Positions 43,503 through 52,067 are shown, counted from the first letter of the stretch. The stretch is DNA of 64,000 bases from Acidaminococcus massiliensis (GCF_900095825.1 NZ_LT608315.1:2312721-2376720), one strand, 5' to 3'. The notes: generated from the letters alone by a model not told the origin. Numbers and translations: made by a program.

Positions 43503-45029
43503 CTACTTTCTCGGCCAGCAGGGAGTCTCGATGCCCAGCATCTTTTTCCCGTCAAAAGGTTCGGAGCTGCCGCTGACGAAATGGCGTTCTGCCTTCAGCA
43601 CATACTGGAAGCCTTTGTACAGAAGGGGTACGTTGCAGTACACCATGATGATGTTGGCCAAGTCAGAAAAAGCCCACAGGTTGCTCAGGTCGTAGCCGGC
43701 AATGTTCACCAGGATCCCAAATGTCGCCACCAAAAGGCAGAGACACCGTACGGTGACGATCACCTGGGGATTTTTGCTCAGCCGAGCCGCGGCAATCTCT
43801 GAAAAGGAGACCATACCGATCAGACAGGTATAGGCAAAGAGACAGAAACAAAGGGTCAGTGCCAGGGTCACTGCCAGGTTGAGCCCAGGCGTATGGGTCA
43901 GCTGGGTCACGGCCATCAGATATTTGGGCAGTTTCCCCGCTGCTTTCCAGGCTGTGGGATCTTGGGTCCAGGAATGGGCCATGATGACGATGAATCCGGT
44001 CATGGTGCAGATGATGTGGGTATCCAGGAAAACCCCGGCAGCTGACAAAAGTCCCTGTTCACAGGGATGTTGATCGTCCGCAGAAGCTGCCGACATAGTA
44101 ATGGTCCCCTGGCCGGCTTCGTTGCTCATGAGGCCCCGTTTGACCCCCTGGACCAACACCGTGCCGAACACACCGCCGAAGAAGGCTTCCGGCCGGAAGG
44201 CCCCAGCAAACACAGCCTGGAAGAAATAGGGCACCGAATCCGCATTTGCCACAATGAGAAGGACCGTCGTGGCCACATAGACCACAGCCATCACCGGCAC
44301 CATGGCATTGGTGGCCTGGGTAACTTTCTTGATGCCCCCAAAAGCCAGGACCGCTGTAAAGAGCAGGACAACAGCCGCCGTCCCATAATAGAAGAAAGAT
44401 TTGGTAGGGATTTCCGCTCCCGTAATCATGGAACCGATGGCCCCTACAGAAGAAACCACATTATACCCCTGGGCAGGCAGGCATCCCAGGGCATAGAAAA
44501 TGTACAGCAGGGAAAGGAAGATTCCTACATTCCGGCTGCCTCCGAACAAGGCTCGGCCATAGAAGGGCAGGCCGCCTACGAACGCTCCTTGGCGTTTTTC
44601 CTTGAAAAGCTGGGCCATGGTCCCTTCCACAAAAGCCGTCGCCATACCAAAGAAAGCTGAGACCCACATCCAGAACAGAGCTCCCGGTCCTCCTACGGAA
44701 ATGGCGCCCGTCACCCCTAAGATGTTGCCAGGCCCCACCCGCATAGCAGAACTGAGCATGAAGGCAGCCAGGGGAGAAATCCCCGTAGCTGCACTGCGCC
44801 GGTTCACCAGCAGCCGGATGGCCTCTCCCATATGGGTCAGCTGGATGAAATGGAGACGCAGGCTAAAATAGATGCCCGATCCGACCAGGACAATAATTGC
44901 GAACGAAAAGCTTCCTAACAGAGGTAAATTTTTGTACCAGGAAAACTGGGTAGGGATGTCCCAAAAAAAGTCGGACAGAGGGCCTACAAATTTTAGGACG
45001 GAGTTGATCCATGCAAACAAATTTTCCAT
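43503..45029 (-). CDS. Sodium:alanine symporter (AGCS family)
   Basis: AGCS proteins import alanine or glycine with Na+. The ~508-residue product has ~11 helices and the family signature in MRVGPGNILGVTGAISVGGPG (here in two parts, ~85-105). GALFWMWVSAFFGMATAFVEGT and NVGIFLSLLYIFYALG follow. The C-terminal region carries SNEAGQGT in RGLMSNEAGQGTITMSAAS, the hallmark of this family. The ATG at 45029 has GAGGGAG upstream. It is divergent from the NhaC antiporter; both depend on Na+, and sodium-driven uptake is typical of this group of amino-acid fermenters. Confidence 0.93.
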   Translation of the reverse strand: MENLFAWINSVLKFVGPLSDFFWDIPTQFSWYKNLPLLGSFSFAIIVLVGSGIYFSLRLHFIQLTHMGEAIRLLVNRRSAATGISPLAAFMLSSAMRVGPGNILGVTGAISVGGPGALFWMWVSAFFGMATAFVEGTMAQLFKEKRQGAFVGGLPFYGRALFGGSRNVGIFLSLLYIFYALGCLPAQGYNVVSSVGAIGSMITGAEIPTKSFFYYGTAAVVLLFTAVLAFGGIKKVTQATNAMVPVMAVVYVATTVLLIVANADSVPYFFQAVFAGAFRPEAFFGGVFGTVLVQGVKRGLMSNEAGQGTITMSAASADDQHPCEQGLLSAAGVFLDTHIICTMTGFIVIMAHSWTQDPTAWKAAGKLPKYLMAVTQLTHTPGLNLAVTLALTLCFCLFAYTCLIGMVSFSEIAAARLSKNPQVIVTVRCLCLLVATFGILVNIAGYDLSNLWAFSDLANIIMVYCNVPLLYKGFQYVLKAERHFVSGSSEPFDGKKMLGIETPCWPRK

Positions 45030-45188
45030 AAGCATCTCCCTCATTCGTATTTTATTTCTTTAACTATACCACAGCCAGGGAGATTTTCAACAAATTTCGT
45101 CAATACTGTGAAATACCAGAAGAAGTATGATAAAATAAAACATATTTTTTCGATTTTCAATCTGTTTCTGTAAGAAAAGGAGTACATC

Positions 45189-46748
45189 ATGGAACCTGTA
45201 GACGTAGGGATTCTTTCCCTTCTCCCCCCTATTATCGCAATTTCTCTGGCCCTGATCACAAAAGAAGTCATTTCCTCACTGATGCTGGGGATCCTTTCCG
45301 GAGGACTGCTCTATGCAGCCGCTTCCGGCGGCGGCCTGGTGGATATGAGTTCGGCCGCTTTCGAAATCATGTCCAAGACCGTGGGCACCCCGGATAAATT
45401 CAATATCATCCTGTTCCTGGCCCTTTTGGGCGCCCTGGTCTGCGTGGTGAACAAAGCCGGGGGATCCCAGGCCTACGGAAACTGGGCCACCCAGAAAATC
45501 ACCAGCCGCCGGGCCGCTGAATTGGCTACCAGCATCTTGGGGATCCTGATCTTCATTGACGATTATTTCAACTGCCTGACCGTCGGTACGGTCATGAAGC
45601 CAGTCACGGATAAATACCGGATTTCTCGGGCAAAGCTGGCCTATATCATCGATACCACCGCAGCCCCGGTCTGTATCATCGCTCCCATTTCCAGCTGGGC
45701 AGCAGCAGTGGGGTCCACCCTTTATGAAACCGGTGCCTTTCCCAACGAAATGGCGGCTTTTTTTGCCACCATCCCTTACAATATGTATGCCATCCTTTCC
45801 ATCCTGATGGTCACCATCCTGTCCGTCACCGATCTGGAATTCGGTCCCATGGCCAGTGTGGAATACCAAGCAGAAGAACATGGAGATCTGGGTGCCATTG
45901 ACAAGAAAATGACAGAACAGCAGCAGCCGGTGACCTCCAAAGGGACGGTTTATGATCTCTTGATTCCCATTGCGTCCCTGATCGTATTCACCATCCTGGC
46001 CATGCTGTACAATGGCGGGTTCTGGGCCAAGGGTCTTTCCTTCCAGGAAGCCATCGGCAACTGCAATTCCTCTGCGGCCCTGGTGCTGGGCGGTTTCTGG
46101 GCCCTGGCGGTAGCCTTTTTCCAATTCGTTCCCCGGAAGCTCATGACCTTCCGGCAGTTCATGGACAGCATCGGTGCAGGGATCAATACCATGGTCCCTG
46201 CTTACATCATCCTGACCCTAGCCTGGACCATTGGAACCCTGTGCCAGAATTACCTGGGTACCGGGAAATACATCGGCATGCTGGTGGAAACCAGCAATCT
46301 TCCCATGGAACTGCTTCCGGCCATCGTATTCCTAGTGGCAGCAGGGCTGTCTTTCTCCATTGGCACCGCTTGGGGCACCTTTGGGCTCTTCATCCCCATT
46401 GTGGTGTTCATCTGTCAGTCCGCCACCCCGGCCATCATGACGGTGACTCTTTCCGCGACCCTGGCAGGTTCCGTTTTCGGGGACCACTGCTCCCCCATTT
46501 CTGATACCACCATCCTGTCTTCTTCCGGAGCCGGGTGCAGTCACATCCAGCACGTGGGCACCCAGATTCCCTACGCCTGTTTGGTGGCTGCCTGCTGTTT
46601 CGCCGCCTACCTGGCCGCCGGTTTTTCGGGCGGCAGTGTCCTCTTGACCCTAGTGACCGGGATCGGCCTCCTGCTCCTGGCCCTGTTCACCCTACACAAA
46701 AGAGCCAAGAGAAGACTGGAAAAAGAGGCTGCTGCGTTGATGAGCTGA
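45189..46748 (+). CDS. NhaC family Na+/H+ antiporter; stop codon lies in an IS end
   Basis: NhaC-type antiporters exchange Na+ (or organic acids) for H+. The 519-residue product has ~11-13 helices: PPIIAISLALITKEVISSLMLG, then FNIILFLALLGALVCVV. Conserved elements include GILIFIDDYFNCLTVGTVM (~120-138), TTAAPVCIIAPISSWAAAVG (~157-176), and near the C-terminus GTAWGTFGLFIPI and GSVFGDHCSPISDTTI. The protein is complete in every recognisable part, but its last codons (ALMS) run directly into an IS3-family element whose first three bases, TGA (46746-46748), provide the stop. AAAAGGAG precedes the ATG. Confidence 0.9.
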   Translation: MEPVDVGILSLLPPIIAISLALITKEVISSLMLGILSGGLLYAAASGGGLVDMSSAAFEIMSKTVGTPDKFNIILFLALLGALVCVVNKAGGSQAYGNWATQKITSRRAAELATSILGILIFIDDYFNCLTVGTVMKPVTDKYRISRAKLAYIIDTTAAPVCIIAPISSWAAAVGSTLYETGAFPNEMAAFFATIPYNMYAILSILMVTILSVTDLEFGPMASVEYQAEEHGDLGAIDKKMTEQQQPVTSKGTVYDLLIPIASLIVFTILAMLYNGGFWAKGLSFQEAIGNCNSSAALVLGGFWALAVAFFQFVPRKLMTFRQFMDSIGAGINTMVPAYIILTLAWTIGTLCQNYLGTGKYIGMLVETSNLPMELLPAIVFLVAAGLSFSIGTAWGTFGLFIPIVVFICQSATPAIMTVTLSATLAGSVFGDHCSPISDTTILSSSGAGCSHIQHVGTQIPYACLVAACCFAAYLAAGFSGGSVLLTLVTGIGLLLLALFTLHKRAKRRLEKEAAALMS

Positions 46749-46788
46749 CCCCCAATTGTTAGACCAAAAATCTAACAATTGGGGGTCA
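46746..46788 (+). repeat. Hairpin at the left end of the IS3 element
   Basis: TGACCCCCAATTGTTAGA (46746-46763) and TCTAACAATTGGGGGTCA (46771-46788) form an 18-bp perfect stem around CCAAAAA. A T-run (TTTTTT) follows, so it probably terminates transcription arriving from nhaC and shields the transposase from it. Confidence 0.7.
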
Positions 46789-46795
46789 GTTTTTT

Positions 46796-47374
46796 ATGGC
46801 AAAACACAGCTATGAATTTAAGAAAAAAATAGTACTGGAATATTTGAACAGTGACGAAGGGTGTATTTCTATTTCACGTAAATATGGGATGGCAAGTAGC
46901 AGCCAGCTGCTAAAGTGGGTTGCTGCTTACAAGGCATTTGGTGATGATGGACTGAAAAGATCCCGCTCTCAAAAAATATACTCTTTCAAAGAAAAACTTT
47001 CTGTGGTAGAGTCTTACTTAACAAATGAAATCTCATATCAGGAACTAGCAATTCAAGTAGGGATCAACAACCCATCAATGATTGCCAGATGGGTCAATGA
47101 ATTTAGAATTGCGGGACCAGATGCTTTACGGTCACATAAAAAAGGCAGGAAGAGAACTTTGAACAAATCTCAAACCAAAAAAACAGATACCCAGGTTCAG
47201 CAGCCGATGGTCGACATCAGTGTGGAACATGTCAAGGAGTTAGAGGATGAAAATCTTAAACTCCGTATAGAGAATGCTTTTTTAAAAGAACTGAGGAGAC
47301 TGCGTTTAGAGGACGAAGCAAAAATGAGAGAGTTGCGAAAATCATCTCCAGTCTCCGAAGATCATTCAAATTGA
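46796..47374 (+). CDS. IS3-family transposase OrfA
   Basis: OrfA of IS150-like elements is the DNA-binding part of the transposase. The 192-residue product has two successive helix-turn-helix regions: residues ~5-50 with ISRKYGMASSSQLLKWVAAY and ~60-110 with YQELAIQVGINNPSMIARWV. A basic linker (KKGRKRTLNKSQTKKTDT) and a leucine-zipper-like coiled coil near the C-terminus (VKELEDENLKLRIENAFLKE) follow. It overlaps orfB by four bases (TTGA) and orfB is in the -1 frame, consistent with a -1 frameshift fusion or with coupling. Confidence 0.9.
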   Translation: MAKHSYEFKKKIVLEYLNSDEGCISISRKYGMASSSQLLKWVAAYKAFGDDGLKRSRSQKIYSFKEKLSVVESYLTNEISYQELAIQVGINNPSMIARWVNEFRIAGPDALRSHKKGRKRTLNKSQTKKTDTQVQQPMVDISVEHVKELEDENLKLRIENAFLKELRRLRLEDEAKMRELRKSSPVSEDHSN

Positions 47375-48216
47375 AAGACCTTCTCTCCTATACTCAAATG
47401 CCCAAAGCGACCTATATGTACTGGCAGAAACGGTTTGACCGCGTGAATCCAGACCAGGAAGTAGAGGACAAAATACAGGAAATCCGCAGCCAGCATAAAG
47501 ATTATGGATATCGGCGCATGACCGGTGAGCTGAAGAATCAAGGGATTTGCGTGAACAAGAAGAAAGTTCAACGTATCATGCAGAAACTGAGCCTTCAGGT
47601 AACATCCTTTACCCGGAAAAGCCGTAAATACAGTTCCTATAAGGGTAAGGTAGGGACCATTGCTCCGAATAGAATACATCGTCGTTTTGAGACGAATATC
47701 CCACATCAGAAGATTACGACCGATACTTCAGAATTCAAATATTATGAAGTAGATACACAGGGACATCTGACCCTGCACAAGCTTTATCTGGATCCTTTCC
47801 TGGACATGTTCGATGATGAAATCATCAGCTATGGAATAGCCAAACGTCCTTCGGCTGAAAGCATACTGGAAGCTCAAGCTGAAGCAATCGAAATTACTGC
47901 TGATTGTCCATATCGAAGAACGTTTCACTCCGATCAGGGCTGGGCATACCAAATGAAGGCCTATACCAGGAAACTAAAAAAAGAACGAATTTTTCAGAGC
48001 ATGTCTCGAAAGGGTAACTGTCATGATAACGCTGTAATGGAAAACTTTTTCGGCTTAATGAAACAGGAAATGTATTATGGAGTGATCTACTACAGCTACG
48101 AAGAACTAAAAGCCGCTATCGAACGATACATCAAATACTATAACGAACAAAGGATCAAGGAAAAACTGGGCTGGAAAAGTCCTGTTCAATACAGGCTTTC
48201 TTTGCTGGCAGCATAA
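47371..48216 (+). CDS. IS3-family transposase OrfB (DDE integrase core)
   Basis: OrfB is the catalytic part. The 281-residue product has an HTH_21 region (EIRSQHKDYGYRRMTGELK, ~29-47) and an rve/DDE core: first Asp in ITTDTSEFKYYEV (~115), second Asp in FHSDQGWAYQM (~190), Glu in HDNAVMENFFGLMKQE (~225). The C-terminal KYYNEQRIKEKLGWKSPVQY is typical of the family. It starts at TTG 47371, or is made as an OrfAB fusion by -1 slippage on an A-rich stretch upstream. Confidence 0.92.
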   Translation: MKDLLSYTQMPKATYMYWQKRFDRVNPDQEVEDKIQEIRSQHKDYGYRRMTGELKNQGICVNKKKVQRIMQKLSLQVTSFTRKSRKYSSYKGKVGTIAPNRIHRRFETNIPHQKITTDTSEFKYYEVDTQGHLTLHKLYLDPFLDMFDDEIISYGIAKRPSAESILEAQAEAIEITADCPYRRTFHSDQGWAYQMKAYTRKLKKERIFQSMSRKGNCHDNAVMENFFGLMKQEMYYGVIYYSYEELKAAIERYIKYYNEQRIKEKLGWKSPVQYRLSLLAA

Positions 48217-48218
48217 AA

Positions 48219-48253
48219 AAGTAACGAGACAGTAAAAACCATCTCGTTACTAA
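48219..48253 (+). terminator. Terminator inside the IS3 element
   Basis: AGTAACGAGA and TCTCGTTACT form a 10-bp stem directly after orfB, limiting read-through out of the element. Confidence 0.7.
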
Positions 48254-48302
48254 GGTCTAACTTTTTGGGGTCACATCAGCGCACGCAACAGCCTCTTTTT
48301 GA

Positions 48303-48329
48303 GGTCACGGGTCACGAGTTGTGAGTCGC
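48303..48329. repeat. GACC-rich short intergenic repeat (second copy)
   Basis: This matches the complement of 17905-17931 at 20 of 27 positions. Next to it, GGGGGGCTGCATATGCAGCCCCCC (48335-48358, written here as one palindrome of two 12-base arms) is a perfect inverted repeat. Confidence 0.5.
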
Positions 48330-48365
48330 GACCAGGGGGGGCTGCATATGCAGCCCCCCCTCTTT

Positions 48366-49196
48366 TCATTTCGCCGGTACGATCGTCCCTTTGAATTTTT
48401 CTTCGATGAATTTCTTCACCGCTTCGGAATGGAAAATCTCGGCAATCTTTTTATATTCCGCCTTGTCCTTGTCCTTTTCCCGGGCTGCCAGCACCATCAC
48501 TGCCAGCGGTTCATCATCCTTTTCCCAGAAGAGTCCCTGTTTCTTTACGTCCATGCCGGAACTCATCACATAGTTCATGGTGATCACGGCCAAGTCCACA
48601 TCTGCCAAGCTCCGGGGCAGCTGGGCCGCTTCCAGTTCCTTGAACTTCAGGTTTTTCGGGTTTTCCACCACGTCGTTCACCGTGGCTTTGAACCCCACCC
48701 CTTCTTTCAGTTTGATCAGGCCGGCCTTTTCCAGGAGAACCAGGCCCCGGCCCCCGTTGGTGGGATCATTGGGAATGGCCACTGTGGCTCCTTCGGGAAT
48801 GGCCTTCAGATCATGGATCTTGTCACTGTAGATCCCCATGCGCATCAGGATGGTATTCCCGATGGGCACCAGTTTGGTCCCGTTCTGTTTGTTGAAATTG
48901 GCCAAGAAGGGCGCATGCTGATAGCTGTTCAGATCCAGGTCCCCTTCCGCCAAGGCTTTGTCCGGAGTGATATAATCGGAGAATTCCACCACTTCCACCT
49001 TCAGTCCCTGTTTCTTGGCTTCCTCTGCTACCGCATGGACCACATCCGCATGGGGACCTGCCGTAGCCCCGATTTTAATGGGCTTGCCGCTGTCCGCACT
49101 TTTCTTGTCTCCTGCGCTGCCGCCGCAGCCGGCTGTCAGCAGAGCCGCCGCAGCCAAACCCGCCAAAAACAGCAAAACTTTCTTTTTCCCGTTCAT
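48366..49196 (-). CDS. MetQ/NlpA family substrate-binding lipoprotein
   Basis: NlpA/MetQ lipoproteins bind methionine or other amino acids for a MetNI-type ABC importer. The 276-residue product has a lipobox (ALLTAGCGG, Cys at ~24). The Lipoprotein_9 domain follows, with IKIGATAGPHADVV (~40-53), GDLDLNSYQHAPFLANFN (~85-102), and IPNDPTNGGRGLVLLEKAGL (~143-162), which line the ligand cleft. GGGGAG is upstream of the ATG. No ATPase or permease gene is adjacent, so it is an orphan binding protein. There is no S-box upstream, so regulation by methionine through SAM riboswitch is not apparent. Confidence 0.92.
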   Translation of the reverse strand: MNGKKKVLLFLAGLAAAALLTAGCGGSAGDKKSADSGKPIKIGATAGPHADVVHAVAEEAKKQGLKVEVVEFSDYITPDKALAEGDLDLNSYQHAPFLANFNKQNGTKLVPIGNTILMRMGIYSDKIHDLKAIPEGATVAIPNDPTNGGRGLVLLEKAGLIKLKEGVGFKATVNDVVENPKNLKFKELEAAQLPRSLADVDLAVITMNYVMSSGMDVKKQGLFWEKDDEPLAVMVLAAREKDKDKAEYKKIAEIFHSEAVKKFIEEKFKGTIVPAK

Positions 49197-49245
49197 CTCA
49201 TCGCTCCCCTTTAATTCATATTATTTTAGTAGTAATTGATGTGTA

Positions 49246-49275
49246 TATCATAGACGGAAAAAGAGGAGCTGTCAA
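49246..49275 (-). promoter_or_regulatory. Promoter of the MetQ-like gene
   Basis: On the minus strand, consensus TTGACA (49275-49270) and TATGAT (49251-49246) are 18 bases apart, ~50 bases before the start codon. Confidence 0.65.
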
Positions 49276-49289
49276 GGGGATGTTGCCTT

Positions 49290-49559
49290 TTACCGATTGA
49301 TCCACTCATTCACCTTCCGGTTGTAGTACTCATTCTTTTTCTTTTGGACCCATTTGTCCCGTTCGTCGCAGATGGCCAGCATCTCGTCCACCATTTCTTC
49401 CGCTGTGGCGGGCTGGACATGGAGCAGATACTGGATCATCCGTTCCACAGTGCTTTCTGTGCCCAGATTCTGGGCCATCAGCTCTCCCAGTTCCGACGGG
49501 TACCCCAGGTTCACCACTATATCCACCAGTTCCCGGCTCAGTTGTTCCAATCTTGTCAT
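49290..49559 (-). CDS. Small acidic hypothetical protein coupled to vanZ
   Basis: I do not recognise this 89-residue protein. It is helical and soluble, starts MTRLEQLSRELVDIVVNLGY, and ends with a basic, charged helix (VQKKKNEYYNRKVNEWINR). There is no signal peptide or metal motif. Its ATG overlaps the last bases of the VanZ gene (ATGA-type overlap, 49556-49559) and GGAGA lies just upstream, so it is translated with VanZ. Its function may be tied to that protein or to cell-envelope stress, but that is inference. Confidence 0.75.
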   Translation of the reverse strand: MTRLEQLSRELVDIVVNLGYPSELGELMAQNLGTESTVERMIQYLLHVQPATAEEMVDEMLAICDERDKWVQKKKNEYYNRKVNEWINR

Positions 49560-50002
49560 CGTCTGCTTCTCTCCTTTGTCCGTTCTCCCCGCACCAGCCG
49601 GCACACCAGGCGCAGCACCAGGGCCCCGGCCAACACTCCGCAGGTATCCAACAGTACATCCGACACCTGGGCACTGCGGCCTGGACTGAAGAGCTGGATT
49701 CCTTCATCCACAGTTCCCACACAGGCTCCCCAGAAAAGCACCGAAAAGAGGTTCCGTTTCCCGTAGAGTCCTGCCAACCCGGAAAGGACCATCCCCAGGG
49801 CCGCAAATTCCGTGAGATGGGCCAGTTTCCGGATGGTATAGAAGTTCAGACAGCTCATTCCCGGCAGGTTCCCCCACCGAGCCAGAGCCAAATGGAGCAC
49901 CGACTGGCTCTCCACCTGGGATGCCGTACCATTTTGGAGAGAGTGCCCCCAGATGAACCCCAGCAGCAGTACCAACAGCATCCAAAGCACCCGACGGCCC
50001 AT
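49556..50002 (-). CDS. VanZ-like membrane protein
   Basis: VanZ-like proteins are small four-helix membrane proteins, some raising teicoplanin resistance. The 148-residue product begins MGRRVLWMLLVLLLGFIWGHSL and has the VanZ signature in KLAHLTEFAALGMVLSGL (~60-77) and GACVGTVDEGIQLFSPGRSAQ (~93-113), where the conserved His, Glu and Asp-Glu sit. AACAGGAGG lies before the ATG at 50002; the longer open frame upstream is not coding. The last helix is GVLAGALVLRLVCRL. Confidence 0.88.
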   Translation of the reverse strand: MGRRVLWMLLVLLLGFIWGHSLQNGTASQVESQSVLHLALARWGNLPGMSCLNFYTIRKLAHLTEFAALGMVLSGLAGLYGKRNLFSVLFWGACVGTVDEGIQLFSPGRSAQVSDVLLDTCGVLAGALVLRLVCRLVRGERTKERSRR

Positions 50003-50051
50003 AGCCCCACCTCCTGTTCGATGGGTATTATTATAGCATAAATAGAGAGAG

Positions 50052-50076
50052 GTGTTGCACGTTGCGTGCAACACCC
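50052..50076. terminator. Hairpin between the YadA-like gene and vanZ
   Basis: GGTGTTGCACG and CGTGCAACACC form an 11-bp stem with a 3-base loop. No strong T-run follows on the minus strand, so it may be partial. It belongs to the recurring GTTGC hairpin family. Confidence 0.5.
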
Positions 50077-50114
50077 CGGCCGCGGGCGCGAGCCATGACT
50101 CGCTTCCCCCACTT

Positions 50115-52067
50115 TCATTTGTGTCCCAGCAATTCCGCCACAGCTTTTTCCAGCTGGGCGATTCTTTCGTTCTGGCTCTGGGTCTGCTGCTGCAAGTCAC
50201 TGATTTCCCGAGCCTGGCTCTCTACTTTGCCGATGAGGGCATGGCGGCTCATCCCCGCATAAGGACTGCTCTTCCCCAGTTTCAGGCTGATGCCCAGGTT
50301 CACCATGTTTTCCCCGTTGCCAAAGGTGCCTCCTGCCGACACCATGGTCTTGTGGTCCGGCCGATAGAACACCCCGATGGCTGCCGCGTTGGCATCCCGA
50401 TAGTTCCCGAACCCGGCAGCGAAATCCCATTTGTCATCCGGATCGAAATCTTGGGGATGGAGGGCCGCCAAGGCTGCTGCCCCTGCCCCCACCTTATTGA
50501 TCCTGGAATCCAGATTGCTCACCCGGTTGTTCAGTTGATTGATATTTTGCGCATTCTGCCACACATCCTGCTTCACCTGGTACAGCTGGCTGCCGTTCAC
50601 CGCTTCTTTGGAAGTTTGTGAGACTTCTCCCTCTGCCAGTCCGGTGATTTTCCGGTCTTCCATGGCAAGGCCTTCTCCATTGAGCACCGGGCCACCATCC
50701 TGGATGGTCACCGAATCCACTTTCAGATGGGGATCCAGTTTCACCTGCACATCTGCTGCATCGCTGCCATTCTGTTTCACCACCGTATGGATATTGATTC
50801 CATCCCCGGTAATGGTCTGGGTATCTCCGTTGTTGATCTGGGCTGTCCCTTCATCTCCCTGGAGCTGGATGGGATTCCCATGGACTTCCACATAATAGGC
50901 GTTCCTATCTCCGGTCTGTCCGCTGCCAGCTGCCTCCCCAGCCTCTTTTTCACTGGCATGGTGCTCTTCCAGGTCTTTTCCATAGACCACATGGGTCCGG
51001 TTCTCCTCCGTATCCAACCCGATCAGGCTGGCACTGATGGTATATCCATCACCTGCTTTTTGGATGGTGATTCCCTTCCCTGCCTGGAGGCTGATGCTGG
51101 AGCCGCTCCTGATCTGTCTGCCCAAGGCGTAGAGCTGGCTGCCGTTCACCGCATCGGTGCTTGTCTCACTGATCCGTCCTGCCGCCACATGGGTCAGTGT
51201 CCGGTCAGATGATTTGCCATTTACCGTCCACCCCAAGCTTACGGTCCCCACCGGGGATTTTCCGGCAAAGGCGGACAGATACAGCCGTTTTCCTTCCACG
51301 GTGGTAATGGAAGCGGATGAAGTCTTCACCACCGGTTCCGTTTGGGAATAATACCCCAGAGCTACGGATTTATCCACCGAAGCCGTGGCGTTGGTACCTA
51401 AGGCCAGGCTGTTCTGTCCCTGTGCCTGGCTCCCATACCCCAGAGCCACCGCTTTATCGGCGGACGCAACTGCCGTAACCCCCAAGGCCACTGCATCCGT
51501 TGTTCCTTCCTTCACGCTGGCCCCATACCCCAAAGCCGTGCTTTTTGTTCCCAGGGCATTGGATCCCTGCCCCAGGGCCGTGCTCTTTTCCCCTTTGGCT
51601 TCTGCAAGGGAACCGACAGCCGTACTGGAATCTCCTTCTGCCCGTGTCGTCCGGCCGATGGCCGTAGAATTGGTACCGGATGCTTTGGCTTCCGCCCCCA
51701 GAGCCGTACTGTGGCCACCGGTAGCCGTAGTTTGGTATCCGATGGCCACTTTGGAAGACCCGTTCGTCCCTGTATCCGTGTTGTATCCTAGGACAACGGA
51801 TTCACTGGCTGTGGCTTTTGCCAGGTTCCCAATGGCGATGGACCAATTGCCCACTGCCTTGGCTTCCCCACCGATGGCCATGGCATAATTCCCGGTGGCC
51901 CCGTCGTTGGCATAGTTGCTGCCGTCCTGGGTCAAGGCATAGGTATTGCTGTAATAGTGGATTTCATCAGTAGGATTGGCAGCCCAGCCAATCTGCGGCA
52001 ATGGCAGCTGGAGCAACATTCCCGTACAGGCCAGAAGCAGAAATTGTTTTTTCTTTTGTGTAAGCAT
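50115..52067 (-). CDS. Trimeric autotransporter adhesin (YadA-like)
   Basis: This is a type Vc adhesin. The 650-residue product has a signal peptide (FLLLACTGMLLQLPLPQIGWA) and a head of ~14-residue YadA repeats (about 50-260) such as AIGYQTTATGGHSTALGAEA and AVALGYGSQAQG. A neck and stalk region follows with two SQTSKEAVNGSQLY/SETSTDAVNGSQLY connectors (~310 and ~505), then a coiled coil. The barrel anchor (~535-600: LAALHPQDFDPDDKWDFAAG and MVSAGGTFGNGENMVNLGI) comes next. Unlike the canonical form, ~45 more residues follow the barrel, including a heptad-rich SQAREISDLQQQTQSQNERI. GGAGGCGAAGGG precedes the ATG. Confidence 0.93.
   Translation of the reverse strand: MLTQKKKQFLLLACTGMLLQLPLPQIGWAANPTDEIHYYSNTYALTQDGSNYANDGATGNYAMAIGGEAKAVGNWSIAIGNLAKATASESVVLGYNTDTGTNGSSKVAIGYQTTATGGHSTALGAEAKASGTNSTAIGRTTRAEGDSSTAVGSLAEAKGEKSTALGQGSNALGTKSTALGYGASVKEGTTDAVALGVTAVASADKAVALGYGSQAQGQNSLALGTNATASVDKSVALGYYSQTEPVVKTSSASITTVEGKRLYLSAFAGKSPVGTVSLGWTVNGKSSDRTLTHVAAGRISETSTDAVNGSQLYALGRQIRSGSSISLQAGKGITIQKAGDGYTISASLIGLDTEENRTHVVYGKDLEEHHASEKEAGEAAGSGQTGDRNAYYVEVHGNPIQLQGDEGTAQINNGDTQTITGDGINIHTVVKQNGSDAADVQVKLDPHLKVDSVTIQDGGPVLNGEGLAMEDRKITGLAEGEVSQTSKEAVNGSQLYQVKQDVWQNAQNINQLNNRVSNLDSRINKVGAGAAALAALHPQDFDPDDKWDFAAGFGNYRDANAAAIGVFYRPDHKTMVSAGGTFGNGENMVNLGISLKLGKSSPYAGMSRHALIGKVESQAREISDLQQQTQSQNERIAQLEKAVAELLGHK

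Larger units (their letters stand above)
46746..48274 (+). mobile_element. IS3-family (IS150-like) insertion sequence, complete
   Basis: The element is 1529 bp. The terminal inverted repeats are TGACCCCCAATTGTTAGACC (46746-46765) and, read on the minus strand from 48274, TGACCCCAAAAAGTTAGACC. They start TG and end CA as usual for IS3. It carries two overlapping ORFs, orfA and orfB, and an internal terminator near 48219-48253. I find no matching 3-5 bp direct repeat at its borders. It lies in the loop of what was the nhaC terminator: AAAAAGAGGCTGCTGCGT on the left pairs with ACGCAACAGCCTCTTTTT on the right. ORFs and ends look intact, so it is probably active or was recently. Confidence 0.92.

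Noticed and set aside
46740..48280. Target-site duplication around the IS3 element
   Set aside because: The bases flanking the inverted repeats (AGC and CAT) do not match at 3-5 bp. The similarity of the flanks is an inverted repeat from a terminator.
49197..49289. SAM riboswitch before the MetQ-like gene
   Set aside because: The leader is too short and shows only a promoter and a ribosome site.
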